A DNA stretch of 64,000 bases, taken from NCBI GenBank assembly GCA_019044685.2, contig JAGTXX020000010.1:868001-932000 (forward strand), given 5' to 3'. This DNA comes from Nannochloris sp. 'desiccata' (Eukaryota; Chlorophyta; Trebouxiophyceae; Chlorellales; Chlorellaceae). This document shows, piece by piece, positions 55,295 to 64,000 of the stretch. The position numbers were made by a program, and so were the translations under genes. How positions within the stretch are numbered: the first letter of the stretch is position 1; each line of letters opens with the position of its first letter. The notes under the pieces are model-generated. The model saw only the letters and a list, made by a program, of their open reading frames with translations. It did not search any database and was not told the DNA's origin.

Positions 55295-55561
55295 ATGTCC
55301 CATGTCGCAGCGGCAGCTGCAAGGCGGCCCCAAGTCCTGAAAAGTGCTATTCCTCTCTTTATTCCCCCCCACGCACACACTTCGAACAATGACTTCAATT
55401 TACAAGTTATGCGCCTAATATCAACGAGCGCAGATGGAATATCAAAGAAAAACAGAAATGTGAAGGAAGCTAGCAAGAAACCGCCGTTGGGCGGGAGATG
55501 GAAAACTCTCTCTTCCCTCTTTTTAGACTATAGAAAGCAGGGAATAAAGAGCGATATATGA
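55295..55561 (+). CDS. Small 88-aa protein with mitochondrial-type presequence, unknown
   Basis: An ATG-started 88-aa frame lies head-to-head with EAF6 and ends in a convergent position to the coiled-coil gene, filling what would otherwise be an empty slot. The N-terminus is Ala/Arg-rich without acidic residues (AAAARRPQVLKSAIPLF) and is followed by RLISTSADG, which resembles a mitochondrial cleavage site. The C-terminal half is strongly basic and ends with GGRWKTLSSLFLDYRKQGIKSDI-like residues. I do not recognise a family. Coding is supported by position and presequence; the antisense frame is less convincing. Confidence 0.5.
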   Translation: MSHVAAAAARRPQVLKSAIPLFIPPHAHTSNNDFNLQVMRLISTSADGISKKNRNVKEASKKPPLGGRWKTLSSLFLDYRKQGIKSDI

Positions 55562-55743
55562 CGGTAAAAACAGAACAAAATAAATCAAGGGCAATCAAGG
55601 TTGGATGGGGAGCTATTATATATAAAACGTAAATCAAGTATCTTGAAACTCATCTGCCAAATATCCTTCAAGATGGATAAATTGAAATATTTTCAATTCG
55701 AAATGAAAGGTACTTCATTCTCTCTCCTTTCTGTAATTATAAC

Positions 55744-58700
55744 TTAAGCAAATACATCTGTAGGAACAGTATTCAGTCCAAGAGGCAATCTCGGGGAGAC
55801 CGTCAGTGCATCAGCTAGAGCGAGGTCCTTGTTGTCACCGCCGCTGCCACCGGAAAGGAGATTTGTAGCAGCAGTAAAGGCTTCCTGCAAAACCTCTTGC
55901 TCACTTTTCAAGGCATCTCTTGCAGCCAATTGAGCAGATACCGCAGCATACATATCACGCTCTGCTTGATAGACAGCTTCAGATGCAGCTTGTTGAGCTG
56001 TCTCTGCCGTTCGTAAATGCTGAGCGGCAGCTGCTACAGCGACTTCGTCGCTGTTCTCTTCCATTGCCGCTGTAAGTGCTAACTGTGCATCTTCAAGCGC
56101 ACGTTGCCTTTCTCTCGCATCTGCTGCGAGAGCCGCATGCTGTACACGATTTTCCTCGACACGTTTGGTGGCTGTTTCAGCGCTGCCAACTGCCGCTGAA
56201 ATTTTTACTCGACTTGCAGACAGGCGCTCAGCTGCAGCACTGCTCCCAGGGTTGGTGCCTAGTGCTCGCAAAGACGACTGCAAGTTTTCAGATTCCTTCA
56301 GCATAAGATTCCCAGCTGCTATGAATCGGGCTATCTCTTCATCCGCTGATGAGCTTTCTTTAGCTCCGTTGACCGTTTTCACGTTGACCGTTGCATCTCC
56401 TTGTAAAAGCAAAGGAATATCTCTATAGGGTCGTTTTCCAGCTGCCTCAGAAGATGAGGAGGGTAATTCTTGACCAAGATATTGTTCTGCAGCGGTAAAT
56501 AACTGAGAAGCACGAGCCATACGAGCTGTGAGAGAGCCGTTTTCATTACTACCGATACTGCTACGACGATGGGCACTACTATGCAATGAATGGCGGTGGT
56601 GCTGTCGCAAGCCATTCTCTCCTTCTTCATTGCGAGCAGAGAGATTGACACTGCTACGAGCAGAATACGCACCACCTGCAGTGAGTGCAAGTAGACCACC
56701 GCTATTCACAGGAGGGGAGGAAGCGCCCAAAAGGCCATCCATGCCTTCCGAAAGCATGCTAGCAATTTTTCCAGCACGAGCGATCAATGAAGATGCTCTT
56801 TGACTGTTGATTTGCTGAGGAGACAATGGAGGATAGGACGAACTACTGCCCCCAGTGGTCAGTGGTAAAGAGGGGCGAGGGGCGACATCTTCCCCTCCAG
56901 TCAAAGCGTAGCTGGTGAGCGTAGACGCTTCTGTCGCACGACGTTCAGCAGTGGTCAGTCGTTCTAAAGCAGCAGATTCTTCATTAAGAGCACGTTGCAC
57001 CAAAGCAGGGCTGCTTTGACCGGTAGGAGCAGAGGCTGCTGCCATTGCAGCAGCGTGTGCTGCCTCGAGCTGTTTTGAAGCAAATTTGAGTTCAATCTGA
57101 GCTGCCATTGACTCTTCTAAGCGTTGTTCTAAAGCAGAGACTTGATTTTGAAGACCATCCGCAAGGATTTCCAACGCAGAAAGGTCATTTGCAAGCTGTG
57201 CACAACGCTGTTCTGCACGTTGTTTTTGTGCTGACTCATCGCCAAGCGAATTAGTGAGTTGGTCAATCTGCGCCTCAAGAATGTTGCCCCCTTTGATCGC
57301 AGCGTCAGCCTTCTCAGAAGCTGTTTTCAAACTTTCTTTTAAAGATTCAGCTTCTGTCATCACGTATTCTTTTTCAGCATTGACGGTAGCCAAGTTTTGC
57401 TGGGCTGTTTCTAAAGCGGCACGGACCTCGGCTTCATGCAACTCAGCTGCTGCTTTAGCATCAGTGGCAACGGCAAGAGCCTTCTTCGTATCAGCCAACC
57501 TTTCTTTTAATAACTCATTATCTGTCATCATTTCAGAGACACGTTGTTCGCTGCGTTCACGTTCCTGTCGAGCGGTTTCTGCAACATTTGACGCTTCTTT
57601 TGCAGCAGCTTCTGCAGTTGTCAAACGTGTGCGCAGCTGTGTATACTTGTCAGTGACAGTAGTAACAAGCGTATTGGGAGAGGGAGGGGACGAGGATATC
57701 GATAAACGAGATTTCTGTTGAGGTTGATTCTTATTTTTATTTTTGTGGGGTGAGGCTGCAGCCAACTGCAACAGCTGTGCAGCAGCAGCAGCCCAGGCAG
57801 AGCTTTGAGCAGCTGCCGAGGCTTTCACTTCCTCCACTTTCTTTTCAAGCTGTTGTTCTTTAGCCTGCAATTCGTGTTCTCTCTCTGCAGTCGCCTCAGC
57901 AGCAGCAGCGGCGGCAGCAGCAGCGCTCCCTTCTGAATGAGCACTCGCATTGCCAGCCTCCCGAAGCTCAATTGCCATATTTTCTGCTGCAAATTGCGCA
58001 GCATACGCAGTTTCATAAGCTTCTTCAGCCTTTGCAAACATTTTCATTTGTCTACGATAGGCGCCAAGGTATTCTGTTTTCATCTTCTCAGCAGCCTGAC
58101 GGGATTTTCTCAATCCAAGCAAGAGCACAGCAGCGAGGAGTAAAAGGCCAGCTTCAATTGCCAAGAGCCCCACATCAGGACCTAAGGTTGCTAAGTAATA
58201 AAGTGCATAGTGCAGGCTATATTGGAAACGGTTTCCAGTGGATTGAGCTGGAGGTTTAAGAGCTTCTCCTCTCTCACCGACGCCAATGGTAAACGCCTTT
58301 CGAAGATTACTTTTATTATTATTATTATTAGTTTTCTGTGCAGACCCAGCACTAGCTTTAGCATTAACAGCAGCAGCAGCGGCAGCCAGTCGTTTGGTTT
58401 CCTCTGTAAGAACTGCTTCTCGTTTCAAAGCTTCTTCTAATTTAATAACAAGTTGGCGTTGTTGTTCTTGTGCCGCAGCTGCTGCACGTTTCGCTTTTGA
58501 GATTTCTAGTTGAAGGGCAGCAGCAATTTCATTTTCTTTTCTAGTTTGTAGCTTTTCCTGATAATCTTCTTTCTTGACAGCCTCCTTTGAAGGGTCTTCA
58601 AGCTTCGCTTCTGTATTCTTCTGCGAAGTAGGGATGGACGCGGCTTCAGGGACACGAAGAGGAGAAGAAGGAGTCTTTCCCTTGGCAGCAGTGGTGGTTG

Positions 58701-59164
58701 CGGGGGTGTCTGTGAAGGCGCTGCTCTTTGTTTGTGTGTGGGTAGGCAGAGTAAACAGCATAGGTAGCACAAGAAGTAAGGTAATCACCGAGACTATTGC
58801 TATGGTTTTACTATGGAGGACGAGGCTAGGAGGTAACAAAGCGCTCGCTTGTTCTTTCACTTGGTTTAAGCGAGCTTGCCACGACGGGCCGGCTTCGACA
58901 CCCCGCTCTTGTTCCCAAGCCTTGAATTCAGGAGTCGCTTTTAATCTGCAGAGATGCATTGTAAAATTTTAATTAGTCATTGGAAATAGGAATGGGTGTT
59001 TGCCAAAGGTTGAAAGTGTGGTATACTTCTTACCGCTCCAGTTGATCTTCTGTGCATTTACGAGAACGCAAGTTGTATTCCGAAGTCGAAAGCCTGCCTC
59101 CGCAAACTGCGATTGGCTGGAAAGCAAGGTTGTCTACTATTGCTATCTCCTCACCGGCCTGCAT
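55744..59164 (-). CDS. Unknown 1110-aa protein with two membrane segments and long coiled coils
   Basis: Exons 59034-59164 and 55744-58945 encode 1110 aa; the intron is short (88 nt, GTAAGA, CTGCAG). No known family is recognised. Near the N-terminus is ERLKATPEFKAWEQERG, then a hydrophobic segment at about residues 91-111 and a coiled Glu/Lys-rich stretch. A second hydrophobic segment lies at about 298-321 (VGLLAIEAGLLLLAAVLLLGL). Most of the rest is an Ala/Glu/Gln-rich coiled coil with Ser/Gly-rich linkers (about 690-830) and a further helical end. The layout suggests a membrane-tethered filament or golgin-like or nuclear-envelope protein. The start at 59164 gives MQAGEEIAIVDN and joins in phase, better than an ATG close to the acceptor. 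Confidence 0.75.
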
Positions 59165-59972
59165 AGGGGAGTCGATTGAAGGTCAGATCGAGGGGCAAGA
59201 TCAATTTGCCAAGGATTTAATTCAAATTTTAAAAGTAAACCGGCAGTATTTAACACTGTGCCTGTGACCACTGCTATGCGCAAAATTACTTACATTTCTC
59301 CGGGCTGACGCCGACCGGCGGGACCCAGATCTAGAGCGACTCATTCGATTTTCAAAAACAGAATTAAATAATCAAAACAACTATCTTCTAGACGAGCATA
59401 ACTCTACCATGTATGCATCGCGACATATTTAGTTATATTCCCTCTTCAATAAGTATTACATATCTTTTCCTTATTGACAGTCTAGAAGGGTTGCACTTCA
59501 AGTTGTTGCCAACTCATTTTTCGAGTTCTCCTCCTCTCAACCGAATTTGAGCAAAAATTGCCTTGGTGTATGAGGCAGCAAAACTGATCCCTAGAGAGTT
59601 ATTCTAAGTTAATTATAAGGGCAATGCTGCCTTAAAGACCCCGGATGAAGAAAACATTTGGGCGCGTTTGCCGCCAAATCCAACTCTTCCGTCGGCAGCA
59701 GCGGGAAAACTGCAAAATTAGCTAATAAGTAATAACAAGATAGGTCACTTTACACTTTGCCAACGAAAGAAAAAACATAAACACTTACAATTACAGGCAT
59801 ACATAATAAAAACACCGCATATTAACTTGGTCGGACATTGTTTTTCTTGCAAAGCTCAGAAAAAGGTGACCGCCGCCAGGTGTTAGAGTTTAGGGTCAGA
59901 ATGATTTGAAGTGTTCGCTGATTCTAGACAAGTTGTACGAACTGCCAAAATGGCTTGTAGAGTCTTTTCTTC
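59165..59972. other. Long tandem spacer (808 bp)
   Basis: Promoter of the coiled-coil gene and 3' region of the GH16 gene. It is AT-rich except for GC-richer patches near 59300-59345 and 59640-59720. No frame, tRNA or repeat is recognised. Confidence 0.45.
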
Positions 59973-60984
59973 CTAGCGTGAGAAGTTAATCACAAGATTT
60001 CCATCTTCAATATTCACATTTGAAGGTGAAAAATTATTCACAGCAAAGGGGAATGTCCAATCCGCCTTCTGCCACCTGTCCGAATTGAAGCTATCGAAAT
60101 CATCCCTCCACTCCGGTACAAAGCCTCCAGATGATTCGTCGTATTTTTCATAGGAAATATAATCCATAGTGACAGAGGTAGGAGGGTTTGAAGGGTCTAC
60201 TTGTCCAGACCAATCAGAAAAACCAGCCCTGCAGAAGAGAACCAGAAAATCGAATAAGAGAATTATATCAACATAATACCTCTCCATATTGGAAAAAAAA
60301 GTATTATTCACTATATTTATCTAGTAGAAATGGGCTCACCATAAAGTAGCACGAATGTTTGCACCCTCAGTTTTTGAAGGGTCGAAAAACTGCTCATATT
60401 TGCTTGAATCGGTCTCTTCACGAATTAAACTTCCTTCGTAGTAGAAAGAAAGTTTTGTAGGGGTCCATTCCATACGCACAGTGTGGAAGTTATCGAAAAT
60501 TGAGGTGTCTGAGGTATGTTGAACCATATTTTGAGAGCGGGGTAGAGACCCAATATCGCTTTCTTCCGGACCTGGGACGATAATTTGTGTCTGAAATTCA
60601 TTTCCATCGCTTTTACCAAAGAATTCAAAAGCGATTTCTTGCCAAGGACGGGTCTCTCCAGCGTCAGGGTTGATTACTAGGAAACCTGAAATGGCTCCGC
60701 TGCCTTTTGCAGCTTTCATTCTAGCTTCAAAGGCGCCATATTTGAAGAGTTCCCTGAAGAAAAAGAAGGAAGAGCACAGCAAAGCATGAAAGCGGGCCAA
60801 GCGAGCACAGAAAAAAAAAGTACAGTAGCCTCGTTTGTAGGGGAAAAGGGTGCCTCTTCTGGGCGACTTGCCTGCTAACAATCTCTCCTGCGTTCCATTC
60901 TTTGTCCTGTGCTCTTGTTGTGATGCATGCAACAGCGAGAGCGAACACAAAGAGGCAAATACCTCGAGGGCGGGAGGGGTGCAT
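59973..60984 (-). CDS. Secreted, circularly permuted GH16 beta-glucanase-like protein
   Basis: Exons 60872-60984, 60340-60753 and 59973-60228 encode 260 aa. A signal peptide is clear (GICLFVFALAVACITTRA, cut near residue 25). GH16 enzymes cut beta-1,3/1,4-glucans. The normal order of GH16 segments is changed: the protein begins with ELFKYGAFEARMKAAKGSG (39-57), then PWQEIAFEFFGK with Glu77 and Glu81, FHTVRMEWTPTKLSFYYEG (127-145), LWAGFSDWSGQ and DYISYEKY; the usual N-terminal segment EWRDDFDSFNSDRWQKADW (215-233) comes last. This is the order known from the Fibrobacter succinogenes lichenase. The Asp of the ExDxE motif is Ala79. Intron 1 (118 nt) has a GC donor (GCAAGT); intron 2 (111 nt) is GT-AG. 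Confidence 0.92.
60754..60871 (-). other. GC-AG intron in the GH16 gene
   Basis: The donor reads AG|GCAAGT and the acceptor TTCTTCAG|G. A GT donor that keeps the frame is not available near this point, and the joined codon AGG gives the expected VSRELFKYG. GC-AG introns with an otherwise perfect consensus are known to be spliced by the normal spliceosome. Confidence 0.8.
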
Positions 60985-61264
60985 GGTGTGTCTTAAAAGT
61001 AGTTCTAACACCGCTTGAAGAGGCTAACAAGGTGCAAAAAGTCCCTATTTTCTTATAATTAATACCTATCCAAGGCCTGGAATGTAGGTATAATGACGAA
61101 CGCGCAAAAATTTGCCCTGGCTGCAGTGCTACGTCAGCTGAGAGCTTCCCAGCAGAGGCCGCCTCGCTGGCTTCAAGCACAACTTGAAGTTGTGAAAACA
61201 AAAAAAATTGAACTTATTTGACATTTCTAGGGCCTATTTTCAACTTGTATAAATTTACTTCAAG
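60985..61264. promoter_or_regulatory. Divergent promoter between the GH16 and cornichon genes
   Basis: A 280-bp head-to-head spacer. TATAAA at 61248-61253 lies just before the cornichon ATG. No further feature is seen. Confidence 0.5.
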
Positions 61265-61902
61265 ATGCCTTGGCAAGCTTTAGTATGGTTGCTAGGATTT
61301 ATCCTACAGAGCGGCATTTTAGGAGTGAGCATGTATCAATTAGTTCAGCTCACTGATCTAGAGGCCGATTTCATCAATCCACACGAAGCAAGCAAAAATT
61401 ACAATAGATTAGTGGTGAGTAAATAGCTCATGAAATTTGAAATGGATGTTTATTGCAGTAAAGCAGTTTTCACGATTTATTCCTTTAGCATTATTGTTGA
61501 TCTAATCATTTCCACCGCTAATCTTTGTCTCTTCCCTACTTCCTTCCTTGTTCTTTCTCTCAGGTTCCTGAGTTCGGAGCCCAAGCAGCCCTCACAGGAA
61601 TGATGCTTCTTACTGGAAACTGGGTCTTGGGGATCTTACAGCTCGCAGCCCTCGCCTATAATGTCCAACAATATCGATTAAACTGCCACTTGGTGGACGT
61701 CACTGAAGTTTTTAGACAGGTCAAGCCTCGCAAAAAAGCATTAACAGCGAAGTTAATATTCAATTTATTGCTATTTGTGTGGACTGTGTACAGATTTATT
61801 GAGATCCTGGTGTTGTCGTTGGTAACCCCCTCTGGGAAGAAGGCGGCCAGGTCGATCTTGCGTGATGCCGCAGCCTCATTGCACCGCCTGAAACAGAGGT
61901 AG
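61265..61902 (+). CDS. Cornichon family cargo receptor for COPII vesicles
   Basis: Exons 61265-61414 and 61564-61902 encode 162 aa; the intron is 149 nt (GTGAGT, CTCAG). Cornichon/Erv14 proteins load membrane cargo into ER-derived COPII vesicles. The family pattern is clear: three or four hydrophobic segments, the LTDLEADFINPHEASKNYNRLV loop, typical of the Erv14 cargo-binding region, VPEFGAQAALTGMMLLTGNW, and a YNVQQY segment after the second membrane helix. VDVTEVFRQVKPRKK and a basic C-terminus follow. The size equals that of yeast and plant cornichon proteins (about 130-160 aa). Confidence 0.95.
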
Positions 61903-62096
61903 AAATTTAGTTTTAATTATGTTTATACTGTTTACAATAGTTTACTTGATTTTAAGAAACATAAAAGAAGAACGAATCAATATTAATAAAAGAGAAGGTA
62001 GAAATGAGTGAAGAAAAGAAACATATCTTTGTCGCAAACCACATCGCTGGTGGGCATCTTGACCTGAAATACTATAATTTTCCTTCTACCAACTTC

Positions 62097-64000
62097 TTAA
62101 TACGAAGCATTTCCAGGCCATCTAGGGAATGGAATCACATCTCTGATATTATCCATTCCAGTGGCAAATAAAATTAATCTCTCAAACCCAAGTCCAAATC
62201 CAGAATGAGGTACAGTACCGTATTTTCTCAAATCCAAGTACCCTTCGTACGCTTCAAGAGGCATACCAGTCTCCTCAATACGTCTAATAAGTACATCCAT
62301 ACGATCTTCCCTTTGAGATCCACCGATCAACTCACCCACACGAGGTACAAGAACATCCATGGCTGCCACGGTTTTATTGTCGTCATTCAATCGCATGTAG
62401 AAAGCTTTAATATCTTTTGGATAGTTGTATACAATAACTGGCTGTTTAAAAACAACTTCTGTGAGGTAGCGTTCGTGTTCAGATTGTAAATCAATACCCC
62501 AGCTGACTGGGTACTCAAACTTCTTATCTCCGTTAGCAATTGCTTTCTCAAGCAAATCCACCGCTTCGGTGTACGAAATTCTAATAAAAGGGGTAGAAGC
62601 CACCTGTTCCAACCTGGAAACTGCGTCCTTATCAACCATTTTCGTAATAAATTCCAAATCTCCACGGCAGTTAGTTAACAGGTAATTGCAACAATATCTT
62701 ACGTAATCTTCAGCGCAGGTCATGTCGTCCTCCAAAGCGCAAAAAGCCATCTCTGGTTCAATCATCCAGAATTCCGCTAAATGACGAGCTGTATGGGAGT
62801 TTTCAGCACGGAAGGTAGGTCCAAAGGTATATACATTAGATAAACCGCAGGCGTAGTATTCGCCGTTGAGTTGACCAGAAACAGTCAGATAGGAGGGTTT
62901 CCCAAAAAAGTCCTTGGAGTAGTCAATTTTACCTTCTGGTGTACGGAAGATACCACCAACATTACGTACGGCCACCTCTGCATTTGCCAACTCATCTTTA
63001 GCCTTCAATAACCCAGCGATTGCAGCCTTGGAGGCAGCAGCAAGGTCGGTATTGGCCTTATCAGCAGCGGCGGCGGTTTTTGCTTCCTTGACTGCAGCGC
63101 CTTTAGTTTCTACCGCAGCACGCAACGCAGCAAGATCTTCAGCGGAAGGAACATTAGAAGCAGAACCACTAGCAGCAGCGTTGTCAGCTTCTCCTAAAAG
63201 AGTAGTTACTTGGAACATTTCACCAGCCCCTTCGCAGTCAGCTGCAGTAATAATAGGCGTGTGGACATAAAGAAAGTTCTTTTCTTGGAAGAATCGATGT
63301 GTAGCGAAGGCTAACGCGTTACGGATACGTGCAATAGCACCAATAGTGTTGGTACGTGGTCGTAAATGGGCTTTCTCACGAAGAAATTCCATAGTTTGTT
63401 TCTTTTTGGCCAAGGGGTACTCTCCAGCATCTGTAGTTCCGAGATGAATCACCTTGGTAGCCTTGAGCTCGACCTGTATACAGATAGAAGAGAAATAGAG
63501 AGGGGGTGGAATTATTGCTTAGTATAAAGATTGTTAGAGTAAGAAAAAACTCGAGAAAAGTGACAAGAAATCGACGGTAAAATGAACTTTTTATTAGATA
63601 GATAATTGAAATGTTGTAACCATCCGACACAGGCACGTCTCACGATCTGAAGAGCCGGCTGTTTTATTTTAGAAACATTTTCTTTTGGAATGGGTAACTA
63701 GAGGAGATCTTCATCGCAGCACAACGGTGGCATGAGCTCCCCAGAAAAGGGAGCAACCACACGACTACTAGACCGCCACTCTCGCCCTTCCGTTCAAATA
63801 ATCAGATAAAACTATTTATATAAATCGAAGAAAGTGATAACAATACAAAATGACGGTTGCCCATATTAAAATCAATGTTTCGCACCTTTTGCTTTGTTCC
63901 TTCTGGTGTCTCAGCCAGCACACCTTCAATTAATACACACGTAGAGGTGGGTGTCATGGCTTTCAATCCACCAACTTCCTCTGCGACATCCTTGTCAACC
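62097..64000 (-). CDS. NARS: Asparaginyl-tRNA synthetase, 3' part (5' end beyond the window)
   Basis: Minus-strand exons 63886-64000 (cut by the window edge) and 62097-63473 give the last 496 aa. The enzyme charges tRNA-Asn with asparagine. Motif 2 is [22 protein letters not shown]; motif 3 is [26 protein letters not shown], the class IIb signature. [19 protein letters not shown] and [17 protein letters not shown] match plant and bacterial AsnRS rather than the animal form. A charged Ala/Lys-rich helical insert (about 70 residues, starting [18 protein letters not shown]) lies between motif 1 and motif 2 and resembles the insertion seen in plant AsnRS. The joining intron, 63474-63885, is 412 nt, longer than usual here. 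The N-terminal tRNA-binding domain is not fully visible. Confidence 0.95.

Noticed and set aside
59820..59950. Telomere-like TTTAGGG near 59890
   Set aside because: Only a single imperfect copy (tttagggtc) is present; no tandem array.
1..64000. tRNA, rRNA, IS element or CRISPR array
   Set aside because: I looked for B-box-like GGTTCGANNCC, CCA ends and long terminal repeats and found no convincing case. A tool such as tRNAscan-SE would settle it.
1..64000. Secondary-plastid (stramenopile or haptophyte) origin
   Set aside because: The plastid-targeted proteins start with transit peptides lacking an ER signal peptide and the ASAFAP-type cleavage motif.

Overview
The window is nuclear DNA of a photosynthetic eukaryote. 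I read 32 well-supported protein genes, one weak small ORF, and one gene that runs off the right edge. Most genes have spliceosomal introns with GT...AG ends, mostly 80-175 nt and typically 105-135 nt. The plastid-directed proteins (chlorophyll synthase, FtsZ, CtpA, PAM68, a CPP1-like protein) have ordinary transit-peptide-like N-termini without an ER signal peptide in front. This argues for a primary plastid (Archaeplastida) rather than a secondary-plastid alga. A plant-type wax synthase, PAM68, SRR1 and a plant-like AsnRS, together with TGTAA motifs a little downstream of several stop codons (6461, 17633, 23097, 28026), fit a green alga. That is inference; I cannot name the genus. No rRNA, tRNA, CRISPR array or transposon was recognised.

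The genome is compact. Genes lie mostly head-to-head or tail-to-tail with 150-500 bp between them. Layout: 0.5-6.4 kb, a PTP-like phosphatase, UFSP2 protease, CKS1 and NPL4; 6.7-11.6 kb, an ABCC transporter; 12.6-17.5 kb, a 1490-aa Gln-rich nuclear-type protein; 18-35.5 kb, a stretch rich in organelle genes (chlorophyll synthase, a tail-anchored-like protein, glycine-cleavage T protein, PAM68, a diflavin reductase, a CPP1-like protein, CtpA protease, FtsZ) with two unknown proteins among them; 35.9-43 kb, a metallophosphoesterase, a dual-specificity-type phosphatase, SRR1, WDR18/IPI3 and an alpha/beta hydrolase; 43.7-50.7 kb, a beta-carbonic anhydrase, wax synthase, a RAD54-type ATPase and a sulfotransferase; 50.9-64 kb, a Rab3GAP2-N protein, RCHY1/PIRH2, EAF6, a small mitochondrial-type protein, a two-TM coiled-coil protein, a circularly permuted GH16 glucanase, cornichon and the 3' part of cytosolic-type AsnRS.

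The most striking observation is the secreted GH16 protein at 59973-60984. Its segments are in permuted order, the arrangement best known from the Fibrobacter succinogenes 1,3-1,4-beta-glucanase. The Asp between its two active-site glutamates is replaced by Ala, and its first intron uses GC-AG. Other points of interest are an alternative C-terminus encoded inside a long FtsZ intron, a one-base frameshift in a homopolymer near the RAD54 N-terminus, and TATAAA-like motifs 14-17 nt before the start codons of five genes.

Functionally the genes are mostly housekeeping: chlorophyll and photosystem biogenesis, plastid division, photorespiration, ubiquitin/UFM1 proteolysis, cell cycle, chromatin, ribosome assembly, secretory trafficking and cell-surface or lipid metabolism. 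They do not form one pathway. Gene order here looks like ordinary eukaryotic packing rather than an operon-like system.
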